Part shown: piece after piece, positions 16,788 to 24,259 of the stretch
Layout of the letters: each line of letters starts with the position of its first letter
Numbering within the stretch: the first letter of the stretch is position 1
Source of the DNA: Streptomyces sp. SCSIO 75703
GTDB taxonomy: Bacteria; Actinomycetota; Actinomycetes; Streptomycetales; Streptomycetaceae
Length of the DNA stretch: 64,000 nt
Direction: 5' to 3'
NCBI RefSeq assembly: GCF_036607905.1
Contig: NZ_CP144555.1
Location: forward strand, 1,178,001 to 1,242,000
The notes under the pieces: generated by a model
Databases searched by the model: none
Told to the model about the DNA's origin: nothing
Seen by the model: the letters and a program-made list of their open reading frames with translations, nothing else
Position numbers and translations under genes: made by a program

Positions 16788-18367
16788 CGGGCCGGGACGC
16801 CACCGGCCGCGGAGCGTGGGCGAGCCTCACCGAGGCATTCGAGAGCAGCACCGCCCGGCGTGCCGACGCGACGGCCCTGGTCGCCGAGGACGGAACCTTC
16901 ACCTACCGCCGCCTGGAGCAGTGGACCCGGGCCGTCGGCGCGCTGCTGCGGTCGCGCGGAGTGCGCCCCGGCGACCGTGTCGCCCTGCGGATGCCCCCCA
17001 CCGCCGCGGCCGTGGCGGCGGTCCTCGGCATCCTGCGGGCGGGGGCCGCCTATGTGCCCCTCGACATCCGCAACCCGCGGGCCCGCAACGAGTTCGTGGT
17101 GCGCGACGCGGAGGCGACGGCGTTCGTGGGCGACCCCGAGGGCGCTGCCGGGGAGGGGATGCCGGTCGTCGGCGCGGAGGAGATCGCCGCGCTGCTCGAC
17201 GAACCGGCGCCCGACGTGCCGCCGGCCGACGTGCCGCGCCCGGGGCGGGACGACGAGGCGTACGTCATCTACACCTCCGGCACCACCGGCCGCCCCAAGG
17301 GGGTCCCGATCCACCACGGGGCGGTGCTGGCCCTGCTCGCGGGTGCCGGGCAGCGGTTCTCGTTCCGCCCGGACGACCGCTGGCTGTTGTTCCACTCGCT
17401 CGCCTTCGACGTGTCCGTCTGGGAGATCTGGGGCGCGCTGTCCACGGGCGCCCGGCTGGTGGTCATGCCGCACTGGACGGCGCGCTCGCCCGAGGAGTGC
17501 CTGCGGTTCGTCGCCGGTCACGGCATCACCGTGCTCAGCCAGACCCCCACCGCCTTCAGCGAACTGTCCGCCGCGGCCTGCGCGACGGGCGCGGCCCTGC
17601 CCGCGCTGCGCTACGTGGTGTTCGGCGGGGAGAAGCTCCTGCCGGCCTCCCTCGGGCCGTGGACCGACCGGCACGGCCTCGCCCGGCCCACGCTGGTCAA
17701 CATGTACGGGATCACCGAGACGACCGTGCACTCCACCTACCACGAGGTGACCCAGGACGACGTGGACGGCGGGCGGTCCGTCATCGGCCGCCCCCTGCCG
17801 GGCTTCGCCTTCCGCGTCGTCGCCGACGACGGGAGTGACGTGCCGCCCGGGGAGCAGGGCGAACTGTGGCTGGCCGGCCCGCAGGTCAGCCGGGGCTACC
17901 TGAACCGGCCCGAGCTGACCGCGGAGCGGTTCGTCGACGGACCGGCTCCGGGCGGAGGTCCCGCCCTGCGCTACTACCGCTCCGGCGACCTGGTGAGCCG
18001 GGACGCGGCGGGCGACCTGGTCTCCCACGGCCGGGCGGACCTCCAGGTCAAGCTGCGCGGCTACCGCGTCGAACTCAGCGACGTCGAGGCGGCCGTCCGG
18101 TCGCACCCCCTGGTGGCGAACGCGGTGGTGTGGGTGCGCGGCTACGGGCCGGGCGACGACCGGCTGGTCTGCGCCCTCGTCCCGGTCGCGGGAGGACCCC
18201 CGCCCGACGCCCGGTCACTGCGGCGGCACGTCAAGGGCTTGTTGCCGAGCTACATGCAGCCCACCGGGTTCGAGGCCGTCGAGCGGCTGCCGCGGACCAC
18301 CAACGGAAAGGTCGACCGGGCGGAGACCGCCCGGCTGTGGGAAGAGAAGAGAGGGCGTGCCCGATGA
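16784..18367 (+). CDS. Free-standing NRPS adenylation domain (amino acid activating)
   Basis: Activates an amino acid as the aminoacyl-AMP and loads the carrier protein encoded next. 527 residues, a full A domain with no condensation or carrier part. Core motifs: A2-like RAGAAYVPLDIRNP, A3 YTSGTTGRPKGVP, A4 FDVSVWEIWG, A5 NMYGITETTVH, A7 YYRSGDLV, A8 GRADLQVKLRGYRVEL, A10 TTNGKVDR with the catalytic Lys. By hand alignment the ten pocket residues read about D-V-W-S-V-G-M-V-H-K, nearest to threonine-type codes (DFWNIGMVHK), but I would not fix the substrate on that. GTG 16784 overlaps the WrbA stop; its stop overlaps the carrier gene. Confidence 0.93.
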   Translation: MTGRDATGRGAWASLTEAFESSTARRADATALVAEDGTFTYRRLEQWTRAVGALLRSRGVRPGDRVALRMPPTAAAVAAVLGILRAGAAYVPLDIRNPRARNEFVVRDAEATAFVGDPEGAAGEGMPVVGAEEIAALLDEPAPDVPPADVPRPGRDDEAYVIYTSGTTGRPKGVPIHHGAVLALLAGAGQRFSFRPDDRWLLFHSLAFDVSVWEIWGALSTGARLVVMPHWTARSPEECLRFVAGHGITVLSQTPTAFSELSAAACATGAALPALRYVVFGGEKLLPASLGPWTDRHGLARPTLVNMYGITETTVHSTYHEVTQDDVDGGRSVIGRPLPGFAFRVVADDGSDVPPGEQGELWLAGPQVSRGYLNRPELTAERFVDGPAPGGGPALRYYRSGDLVSRDAAGDLVSHGRADLQVKLRGYRVELSDVEAAVRSHPLVANAVVWVRGYGPGDDRLVCALVPVAGGPPPDARSLRRHVKGLLPSYMQPTGFEAVERLPRTTNGKVDRAETARLWEEKRGRAR

Positions 18368-18645
18368 GCGGACGACAGACCGCCGGCCGGATGACCGAGG
18401 TGGTCCGGAAAATGACCCTGCAATGGGTCTCCGAGCTCCTGGAGGAGCCGGACGTCACCCCGGAGGACAACTTCATCGACCTCGGCGGGCACTCCATCCT
18501 CGCCGTCCGGCTCACCCGCAAGGCCATGGACCTGTTCGGCGCCGACTACGACCTGATGATCCTCTTCGAGAAGGACCTCGGTGCCGCGGCGGCGGACCTG
18601 GCCTCCCGTGTGTCCGCCGCCGGCGCCGAGGAGGGGGGACGATGA
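18364..18645 (+). CDS. Free-standing peptidyl carrier protein
   Basis: A 93-residue four-helix carrier. Ser44 in FIDLGGHSILAVRL is the phosphopantetheine attachment site. The flanking pattern (TPEDNFIDLGGHS, then RKAMDLFGADYDLMILFEKD) is that of an NRPS carrier rather than a fatty acid ACP. ATG 18364 overlaps the A-domain stop and its stop overlaps the KASIII-like gene, so A domain, carrier and transferase are translationally coupled and probably form one working unit. Confidence 0.95.
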   Translation: MSGRQTAGRMTEVVRKMTLQWVSELLEEPDVTPEDNFIDLGGHSILAVRLTRKAMDLFGADYDLMILFEKDLGAAAADLASRVSAAGAEEGGR

Positions 18646-19670
18646 CGGGGCCCGCCGTCGACATGGGCATCGCCGCCTTCGGCTACGCGTTCGGCGAGGA
18701 CACCGAGGTGGCGGCCGTCGCCCACGAGTACGTCGACAACCCCTCGCGTGTCCTTCACTGGGGCTACCGGACCTTCCACCGGGCGCCGGAAGGCGTCCAG
18801 GCCACCGACCTGGCCGCCGACGCGGCCCGACAGGCCCTGGAGCAGGCGGACGTGGCCCCCGGCAGCGTCGACGTCCTCGTCCTCGCCGGGCCGGACATCC
18901 CCGAGTACCCGGCCTGGGACGGCGCCGCGGCGCTCGCCCGCGCCCTGGGGACCGGCCGTACCCAGACGCTGGTGCTGCACGAGGGCTGTGGGGCCGGCGT
19001 GCACGGTCTGCACTACGTGGCGTCCACCCTCGCGCTCCAGCCGGAGACGCGCACCGCGCTGTTCGTGGCGGTCAACCGGACCAGTGAGTTCCACCGGAAC
19101 CGCATGAACCTGGTCAACACCGTGCTCAGCGACGCCGCGGTGGCCGCCGTGGTCAGACGCGGGCACCCCGCCAACCGGTGGCTGGCCACCGCGCAGTTCA
19201 CCGACCCGGAGCACTGCGACATCCTGCGCGTCGACTTCGGCGGCGCGGTGTCCCCGCTGCCTCCTCCCGGCTGGTCCAGCCGGAAGGCCCCGGGAGGGCA
19301 CGACAGGATCCGTGAGCAGTTCGCCGACCGGCCCGAGAAGCTGCAACGGTTCATCGAGGACCGGTACGCCCTGCTCGCCGAGGCGATCGACGCGGCCTGC
19401 GCACGGGCCGGGGTCGGACGCGAGGACCTCGCGCATCTGATCTACCTCAACGACAGCGCGGCGAGTATCTCCGCCATCGCGGAACCGCTCGGCATCCCCC
19501 TGCAGCGCACCAACGCGGCGCTCGCGCCCGACCACGGGCACATGGGGGCCGCGGACCAGTTGCTGTCCCTGGGCCTCCAGCTCGAACGGGGCGAGGTGGA
19601 GGCCGGCGACGTGGTCGTCCTCTGCGGCATCTCCGCCGGCCGCTGGGGCGCCACCATCATCCGCATCTGA
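18642..19670 (+). CDS. KASIII-like acyltransferase with altered catalytic triad
   Basis: Thiolase-fold protein of 342 residues related to FabH (3-oxoacyl-ACP synthase III). The nucleophile Cys116 is present in HEGCGAGVHGL. The FabH His (normally in PHQAN) is replaced by Asn270/Asp271 in IYLNDSAAS, and the FabH Asn (normally GNTSAAS) is replaced by His300 in HGHMGAAD. A Cys-Asp-His arrangement of this kind is known from CerJ, a KASIII homologue that makes esters instead of C-C bonds. Coupled to the A domain and carrier, it is best explained as the enzyme that transfers the carrier-bound amino acid to a hydroxyl (or amine) of the phenazine. The acceptor is inferred. Confidence 0.87.
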   Translation: MTGPAVDMGIAAFGYAFGEDTEVAAVAHEYVDNPSRVLHWGYRTFHRAPEGVQATDLAADAARQALEQADVAPGSVDVLVLAGPDIPEYPAWDGAAALARALGTGRTQTLVLHEGCGAGVHGLHYVASTLALQPETRTALFVAVNRTSEFHRNRMNLVNTVLSDAAVAAVVRRGHPANRWLATAQFTDPEHCDILRVDFGGAVSPLPPPGWSSRKAPGGHDRIREQFADRPEKLQRFIEDRYALLAEAIDAACARAGVGREDLAHLIYLNDSAASISAIAEPLGIPLQRTNAALAPDHGHMGAADQLLSLGLQLERGEVEAGDVVVLCGISAGRWGATIIRI

Positions 19671-19683
19671 GGAGAGGGACGGC

Positions 19684-20790
19684 ATGACCACGGCGACGGA
19701 CGCCGCACACACGCTGGACGCCTCGGGCGACGAGCGGCCCGACCCCGACACCTTCGTCAGGGCGGCGATGGAATGGCACTTCGGCAAGGAGACCGGGAGT
19801 CCGTTCTGGCTCGACCGCGCCAGGAGGCTCGACTTCGATCCGCGCAAGGACGTGCGCACCCTCGGGGACCTCGCCCTCTTCCCCAATGTGGCCGCCGAAC
19901 TGAGGCACGTCCGCGTCGAGGACCTGGTTCCGCGCGGTTACGGCCCCCGCCCGGACGTGGTCGGGATCTTCGAGAGCGGGGGGACCACCGGGCTGCCCAA
20001 ACGGGTGGTGCTGCTGCGCGACCGGCTGGAGCGCGCCCTCGCCGCGAGCAACGCCGAACTGGACGCCCACGGGTTCCCGCGCGGCGCCGACTGGCTGGGG
20101 GTCGTCCCCGGCGGCCCGCACCTCGTGGGCGAGCTCTTCCGCCGGCAGGCCACCACCCACGGCCGCCACGGCTTCGCCGTCGACCTGGACCCCCGCTGGG
20201 TGAAGCGGCTCGTGGCCCGAGGGGCGCACGAGGAGGCGGACGCGTACGCCGAACACCTCGTCGACCAGGCCGCCCACGTGCTGCGCACCCAGGACGTCGG
20301 AGTGCTCACCATCACCCCGCCCCTGCTCGAACGCCTCTCCCGGCGGGACGAGCTGGTGGACCTGGTCAACGAGAAGGTGCGCGCCATCCGCTGGGGCGGC
20401 ACCCGGCTCGACCCCGACTCCCGGCTGCTGTACCGCACCGAGGTCTTCCCGGGGGTGGTCTTCGTCGGCAACTACGGCAGCACGATGATGCTGGGAACGG
20501 CCGGCGAACGTCCCGGTCTGGCCCCCGACACGCCCTGCGTCTTCGATCCCCCCGGGCCCGAGGTGACCTTCGCGGTGGTCGACCCGGACACGCTGGCCCC
20601 GGTCGAGTACGGCCGGCGAGGGCGCATCGTCGTCCACCACGTCAGCAAGTCGTTCCTGCTCCCGAACAACCTCGAACGCGACCTGGCCACCCGCGTCGCC
20701 CCTCCGGACGGCTCCGCCGGCGACTCGGTCGCGGACCTCGCCCCCGTCGGGGTGTTCGAACAGGAGACCGTCATCGAAGGAGTCTACTGA
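19684..20790 (+). CDS. EhpF/LuxE-like carboxylate-activating enzyme (ANL superfamily)
   Basis: A 368-residue adenylate-forming enzyme without the usual large C-terminal lid. It has a phosphate loop GIFESGGTTGLPKRVV (about 98-113), GVVPGGPHLVGELFRRQ, and VFVGNYGSTMMLGTAG in the A5 position. Length and order fit the LuxE/EhpF group. EhpF of the griseoluteic acid pathway is thought to activate phenazine-1,6-dicarboxylate for reduction. The stop overlaps the reductase start (TGATG), the arrangement seen for LuxC/LuxE-type pairs. Likely job here: activate one carboxyl group of the phenazine diacid and pass it to the reductase. Confidence 0.83.
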   Translation: MTTATDAAHTLDASGDERPDPDTFVRAAMEWHFGKETGSPFWLDRARRLDFDPRKDVRTLGDLALFPNVAAELRHVRVEDLVPRGYGPRPDVVGIFESGGTTGLPKRVVLLRDRLERALAASNAELDAHGFPRGADWLGVVPGGPHLVGELFRRQATTHGRHGFAVDLDPRWVKRLVARGAHEEADAYAEHLVDQAAHVLRTQDVGVLTITPPLLERLSRRDELVDLVNEKVRAIRWGGTRLDPDSRLLYRTEVFPGVVFVGNYGSTMMLGTAGERPGLAPDTPCVFDPPGPEVTFAVVDPDTLAPVEYGRRGRIVVHHVSKSFLLPNNLERDLATRVAPPDGSAGDSVADLAPVGVFEQETVIEGVY

Positions 20791-22175
20791 TGGCGGCTCC
20801 GCCCTACGGGCCGATCCGGATCGACGCGCTCGGCGCACGAGGCCCCTACCGGGCCCTGGCCCGCACCGCGGTCACCGACGTCAGCGGCCGGCCGATGGCC
20901 GAACTGAGCCTCGTGCCACGGCTGTTCGTCGGCCGCACCCTGCGGGCCATGCGTCGGGCCGAACCGCTGCCCGCCGACGAGCGGACGGCCGCGATCGTGC
21001 GGGCGGCCCGCGTCTTCGCCGAGGACACCGTCGCCGGACTGCCGGCCGACGCCTACGCCCGGGTGGTCAGCCGGGTGGGCGGCACGCCGGTCGGCGTGGT
21101 CCGCGCGGCACTGCGTTCCACCGCCGAGCGGCTGAGCCGTGTGCACGAGTCCGTCCGGCAGGCGCGGCCCGCCGGTGCCGTCGACGACTGGCGCGACGTC
21201 CGCGCGCGGTCCGGAGCCGCCGTCTGGGCCCGCCGGGGCGAGGTCCTCGCCGTCCACGCGCCCGGCAACCACCCCGGGACGCACAGCCTGTGGCCCCAGG
21301 CCCTGGCCCTCGGCTACCGGGTCGCCGTGCGGCCCTCCCGCCGCGACCCCTTCACCCCGCACCGGCTGATCACCGCCTTGCACACGGCCGGGTTCGGGCA
21401 CGACCAGGTCACGCTGCTGCCGACCGAGCACGACCTGGCGGGCAGCCTGCGGGAAGGCGCCGACCGGAGTCTGGTGTACGGCGGGGCGGACGTCGTTCGC
21501 CGCTACGCGGGTGATCCGGCCACGCTCCTCCAGGGGCCCGGCCGTACGAAGATTCTGGTGACCGCCGACACGGACTGGCGCGAACACCTCGACGTCATCG
21601 TCGACTCGGTGAGCGCGCACGGCGGCGCCGGGTGCGTCAACGCCACCACCGTCCTGGTCGAGGGGGACCCCTCCGGGCTGTGCGCCGCTCTGGCCGAGCG
21701 GCTCGGTGCCCTGACCGGTCTCCCGCCCGAGAACGACGAGGCGGTGTTGCCGGTCCGGCCCGTCGAGACCGCCCGGGCGATCGAGGCCCACCTGCTGCGT
21801 ACGGCCGTAGGCGCCCGTCCGTGGCTCGGAGGGGAGGGGATCGTGCAGGACCTGGGCGACGGCAGCGCCGCCCTGCTCCCGGCGGTCCACCAGCTCGCCC
21901 GGCCCGACGCCCCGCAGGCCGCCGTGGAACTGCCCTTCCCTTGTGTCTGGGTCGCCCCGTGGACCCCCCGGGACGGCATCGCCCCCCTGCGGGACAGCCT
22001 GGCGCTCACGGCGCTCACCCGGGACGCCTCGCTGGTCGACCGGCTGCTGGCGGAACCCGGCATCGCCAACGTCTACGTGGGCGGCCACCGCACCTACGTC
22101 ATGGACCCCGGCCTTCCGCACGACGGCTACCTCGGGGAGTTCCTCATGCGCAGCAAGACCGTCATCCGCGACTGA
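20790..22175 (+). CDS. EhpG/LuxC-like acyl reductase (aldehyde-dehydrogenase fold)
   Basis: A 461-residue NAD(P)H-dependent acyl reductase. The nucleotide-binding half has VLAVHAPGNHPGTHSLWPQALALGYRVAVRPS, and the catalytic Cys282 lies in HGGAGCVNATTVLV, where it forms an acyl thioester. ATG 20790 shares its A with the stop of the activating enzyme. In LuxC/LuxE systems the acyl group passes from the activating protein to the reductase and is released as aldehyde. By analogy with EhpF/EhpG the product would be 6-formylphenazine-1-carboxylate or a ring-substituted form. Confidence 0.85.
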   Translation: MAAPPYGPIRIDALGARGPYRALARTAVTDVSGRPMAELSLVPRLFVGRTLRAMRRAEPLPADERTAAIVRAARVFAEDTVAGLPADAYARVVSRVGGTPVGVVRAALRSTAERLSRVHESVRQARPAGAVDDWRDVRARSGAAVWARRGEVLAVHAPGNHPGTHSLWPQALALGYRVAVRPSRRDPFTPHRLITALHTAGFGHDQVTLLPTEHDLAGSLREGADRSLVYGGADVVRRYAGDPATLLQGPGRTKILVTADTDWREHLDVIVDSVSAHGGAGCVNATTVLVEGDPSGLCAALAERLGALTGLPPENDEAVLPVRPVETARAIEAHLLRTAVGARPWLGGEGIVQDLGDGSAALLPAVHQLARPDAPQAAVELPFPCVWVAPWTPRDGIAPLRDSLALTALTRDASLVDRLLAEPGIANVYVGGHRTYVMDPGLPHDGYLGEFLMRSKTVIRD

Positions 22176-22217
22176 CCACCGGACGTCCGCAACTCCGGCA
22201 CCAGGAAAGCGAGAGGC

Positions 22218-23759
22218 ATGACCGCGACACCGCACGTCTCACCCAGGCAGGTCGAGGACATCGTCACCCGGCACGAGGCGGTCGCCCGGGCGGCCGTGGT
22301 GGTCCGGCCGCGCCCCGGCCGTCCAGGGGACACCGAGTTCGTCGCCTACGTCGTGCCGGCCTCGTCCGGCGAGGAGGGGCGGGAGGCCGCCCAGGTCGAG
22401 GAGTGGCAACAGATCTTCGACCGGGTCTACACCTCGGCACCCGGCCGGCTCTTCGGCGAGAACTTCTCCGGCTGGAACAGCAGTTACGACGGGCGGCCGA
22501 TAGACATCGGCCAGATGGAACGGTGGCGCGCCGCGACCGTCGACCGCATCCGGGAACTGGGGCCGCGCCGTGTCCTGGAGATCGGCGTGGGCAGCGGGCT
22601 GCTCCTCGCCCGGCTCGCCGCCGACTGCGAGAGCTACTGGGGAACGGATTTCTCCGGTCCGGCCATCGACGAACTCGGCCGGCACGTCGAGGAGCGCCCC
22701 GGACTCTGCGGACGGGTCACGCTGCGCACCCAGCCCGCCGACGTCGTCGACGGGCTGCCCGAGGGGTACTTCGACACCGTCGTCCTCAACTCCGTCAGCC
22801 AGTGCTTCCCCAGCGGCGAGTACCTCCGCAAGGTCGTCCGCAGGGCCCTGGGACTGCTCGTCCCCGGGGGCGCCCTCTTCCTCGGGGACGTACGCGACCT
22901 GCGGACCGTCGAGTACCTCCACACGGCCGTCACCCTGCACCGCCGCAAGGGCAACGACGCGGCCGCCTTGGCCCTGGCGGCGCGCAGGAGCCTCCTCCGT
23001 GACGAGGAACTCCTCGTCCACCCCGGCTTCTTCGACGCACTGGCCGCGACCGAACCCGCCGTCGCGTCGGTCGACATCCAGTTGCAGAAGACCCCCTTCC
23101 ACAACGAGATGTCGCGGCACCGCTACGACGTGGTCCTGCGCAAGTCCCCCGCCGAGGTCACCGACGTGTCCGGCTGCCCGACAGCGGCCTGGGGCGAGGA
23201 CGTCACCGACCCGGACGACCTGGCCGGCAGGCTCAGGACGACCTCACTGCCGCTGCGTGTGACCGGCATCCCCAACGCCCGCCTCATGGGGGAGATCGCC
23301 GCCTGGCGAGCCCTCGCGGAAGGCGACGCCGAAGCCGCCCGGGCCGCGCTGACCCGCAAGGACCCCGCAGCGGTGGACCCCGACGCGCTGACCCGGCCGG
23401 CGGCCGACGCGGGGCTGCGCCTCTCGCTGGCCCCCGCCCCCGACGACCCCGCCCGGTTCGAGGCCGTCTTCGCACCGTCCGGCCACGGCCCCCTCGGCGG
23501 TGCGCACCGGCTCGGGGCCACCTCCCCCGCGACGGTCCTCACCGAGATCCCGGCGGCAGCCCACCGGGCCGGCCGGTTCGCCGCCGGCCTGCGTGCCTGG
23601 CTCGACGAGCGGCTGCCCGCGCACGCCCGGCCCGCCACCGTCGTCGTCCTCGACACGATGCCGAGCCGACCCGACGGAACCCCCGACCTCACCTCGCTGC
23701 CCTTGCCCACACCCGCCCGTACCGCGGTTCCTCCCTCCACGTCACACGACGAAAGGTGA
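22218..23759 (+). CDS. Free-standing NRPS-type N-methyltransferase flanked by adenylation-domain remnants
   Basis: A 513-residue protein cut as if out of an interrupted A domain. Residues 10-46 (VEDIVTRHEAVARAAVVV...GDTEFVAYVVP) match the A8-A9 stretch. Residues 60-310 are a typical NRPS methyltransferase (VEEWQQIFDRVY, FSGWNSSYDGRPI, VLEIGVGSGLLLARL, LNSVSQCFPSGEYL). About 310-450 is the linker that normally follows it (LRVTGIPNARL), and 458-494 resembles A9-A10 (LRAWLDERLPAHARPATVVVLDTMP), with the A10 Lys lost (RPDGTPDL for xxNGKVDR). The ATP-binding A core and a carrier domain are absent. It should N-methylate the amino acid on the separate carrier protein in trans. Confidence 0.88.
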   Translation: MTATPHVSPRQVEDIVTRHEAVARAAVVVRPRPGRPGDTEFVAYVVPASSGEEGREAAQVEEWQQIFDRVYTSAPGRLFGENFSGWNSSYDGRPIDIGQMERWRAATVDRIRELGPRRVLEIGVGSGLLLARLAADCESYWGTDFSGPAIDELGRHVEERPGLCGRVTLRTQPADVVDGLPEGYFDTVVLNSVSQCFPSGEYLRKVVRRALGLLVPGGALFLGDVRDLRTVEYLHTAVTLHRRKGNDAAALALAARRSLLRDEELLVHPGFFDALAATEPAVASVDIQLQKTPFHNEMSRHRYDVVLRKSPAEVTDVSGCPTAAWGEDVTDPDDLAGRLRTTSLPLRVTGIPNARLMGEIAAWRALAEGDAEAARAALTRKDPAAVDPDALTRPAADAGLRLSLAPAPDDPARFEAVFAPSGHGPLGGAHRLGATSPATVLTEIPAAAHRAGRFAAGLRAWLDERLPAHARPATVVVLDTMPSRPDGTPDLTSLPLPTPARTAVPPSTSHDER

Positions 23760-23767
23760 ACGACATC

Positions 23768-24259
23768 ATGAGCGCGGACACCACGCACACCGAGGTTCCC
23801 ACCGACGAGGCACAGCGGCGCGCCCGCAACCGCGCCGTCGTCGCCCAGTACATGAACACCCGCGGCCAGGACCGCCTCGAGCGGCACCTGCTCTTCACCG
23901 AGGACGGGATCGGCGGTCTGTGGACCTCCGACAGCGAGGGGCCCATCGTCATCCGGGGCCGGGACAGGCTCGGCGAACACGCCGTGTGGTCCCTGCGCTG
24001 CTTCCCCGACTGGGTGTGGACGAACATCGAGATCTTCGACACCCAGGACCCCGACCGGTTCTGGGTGGAATGCGACGGGGAAGGCAAGATCCGCTTTCCC
24101 GGGTACCCGGAGGGCCACTACCGCAACCACTTCCTCCACGCGTTCCAGTTCGAGAACGGGAAGATCAAGCGGCAGCGGGAGTTCATGAACCCGTGCAGGC
24201 AGTTCGAGGCCCTGGGCATCCCCGTCCCGCGGATCAGGCGCGAAGGCATACCGACATGA
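23768..24259 (+). CDS. phzB: PhzB (PhzA/B family), phenazine ring-forming catalyst
   Basis: NTF2-like-fold enzyme of 163 residues that promotes condensation of two aminoketone molecules. It matches PhzB along its length: YMNTRGQDRLERHLLFTEDG, GLWTSDSEGPIVIRG, HAVWSLRCFPDWVW, FWVECDGEGKIRFPGYPEGHY, REFMNP and the end RREGIPT. His71 and Glu138 correspond to the catalytic His73 and Glu140 of PhzA/B. ATG 23768 follows AAAGG; a GTG at 23756 is less likely. Only one phzA/B copy is present, as in most non-Pseudomonas clusters. Its stop overlaps the phzC start (ATGA). Confidence 0.97.
   Translation: MSADTTHTEVPTDEAQRRARNRAVVAQYMNTRGQDRLERHLLFTEDGIGGLWTSDSEGPIVIRGRDRLGEHAVWSLRCFPDWVWTNIEIFDTQDPDRFWVECDGEGKIRFPGYPEGHYRNHFLHAFQFENGKIKRQREFMNPCRQFEALGIPVPRIRREGIPT

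Noticed and set aside
18642..19670. Polyketide chain start by a normal KASIII enzyme
   Set aside because: No ACP, malonyl transferase or extending ketosynthase nearby, and the His/Asn of the catalytic triad are replaced.
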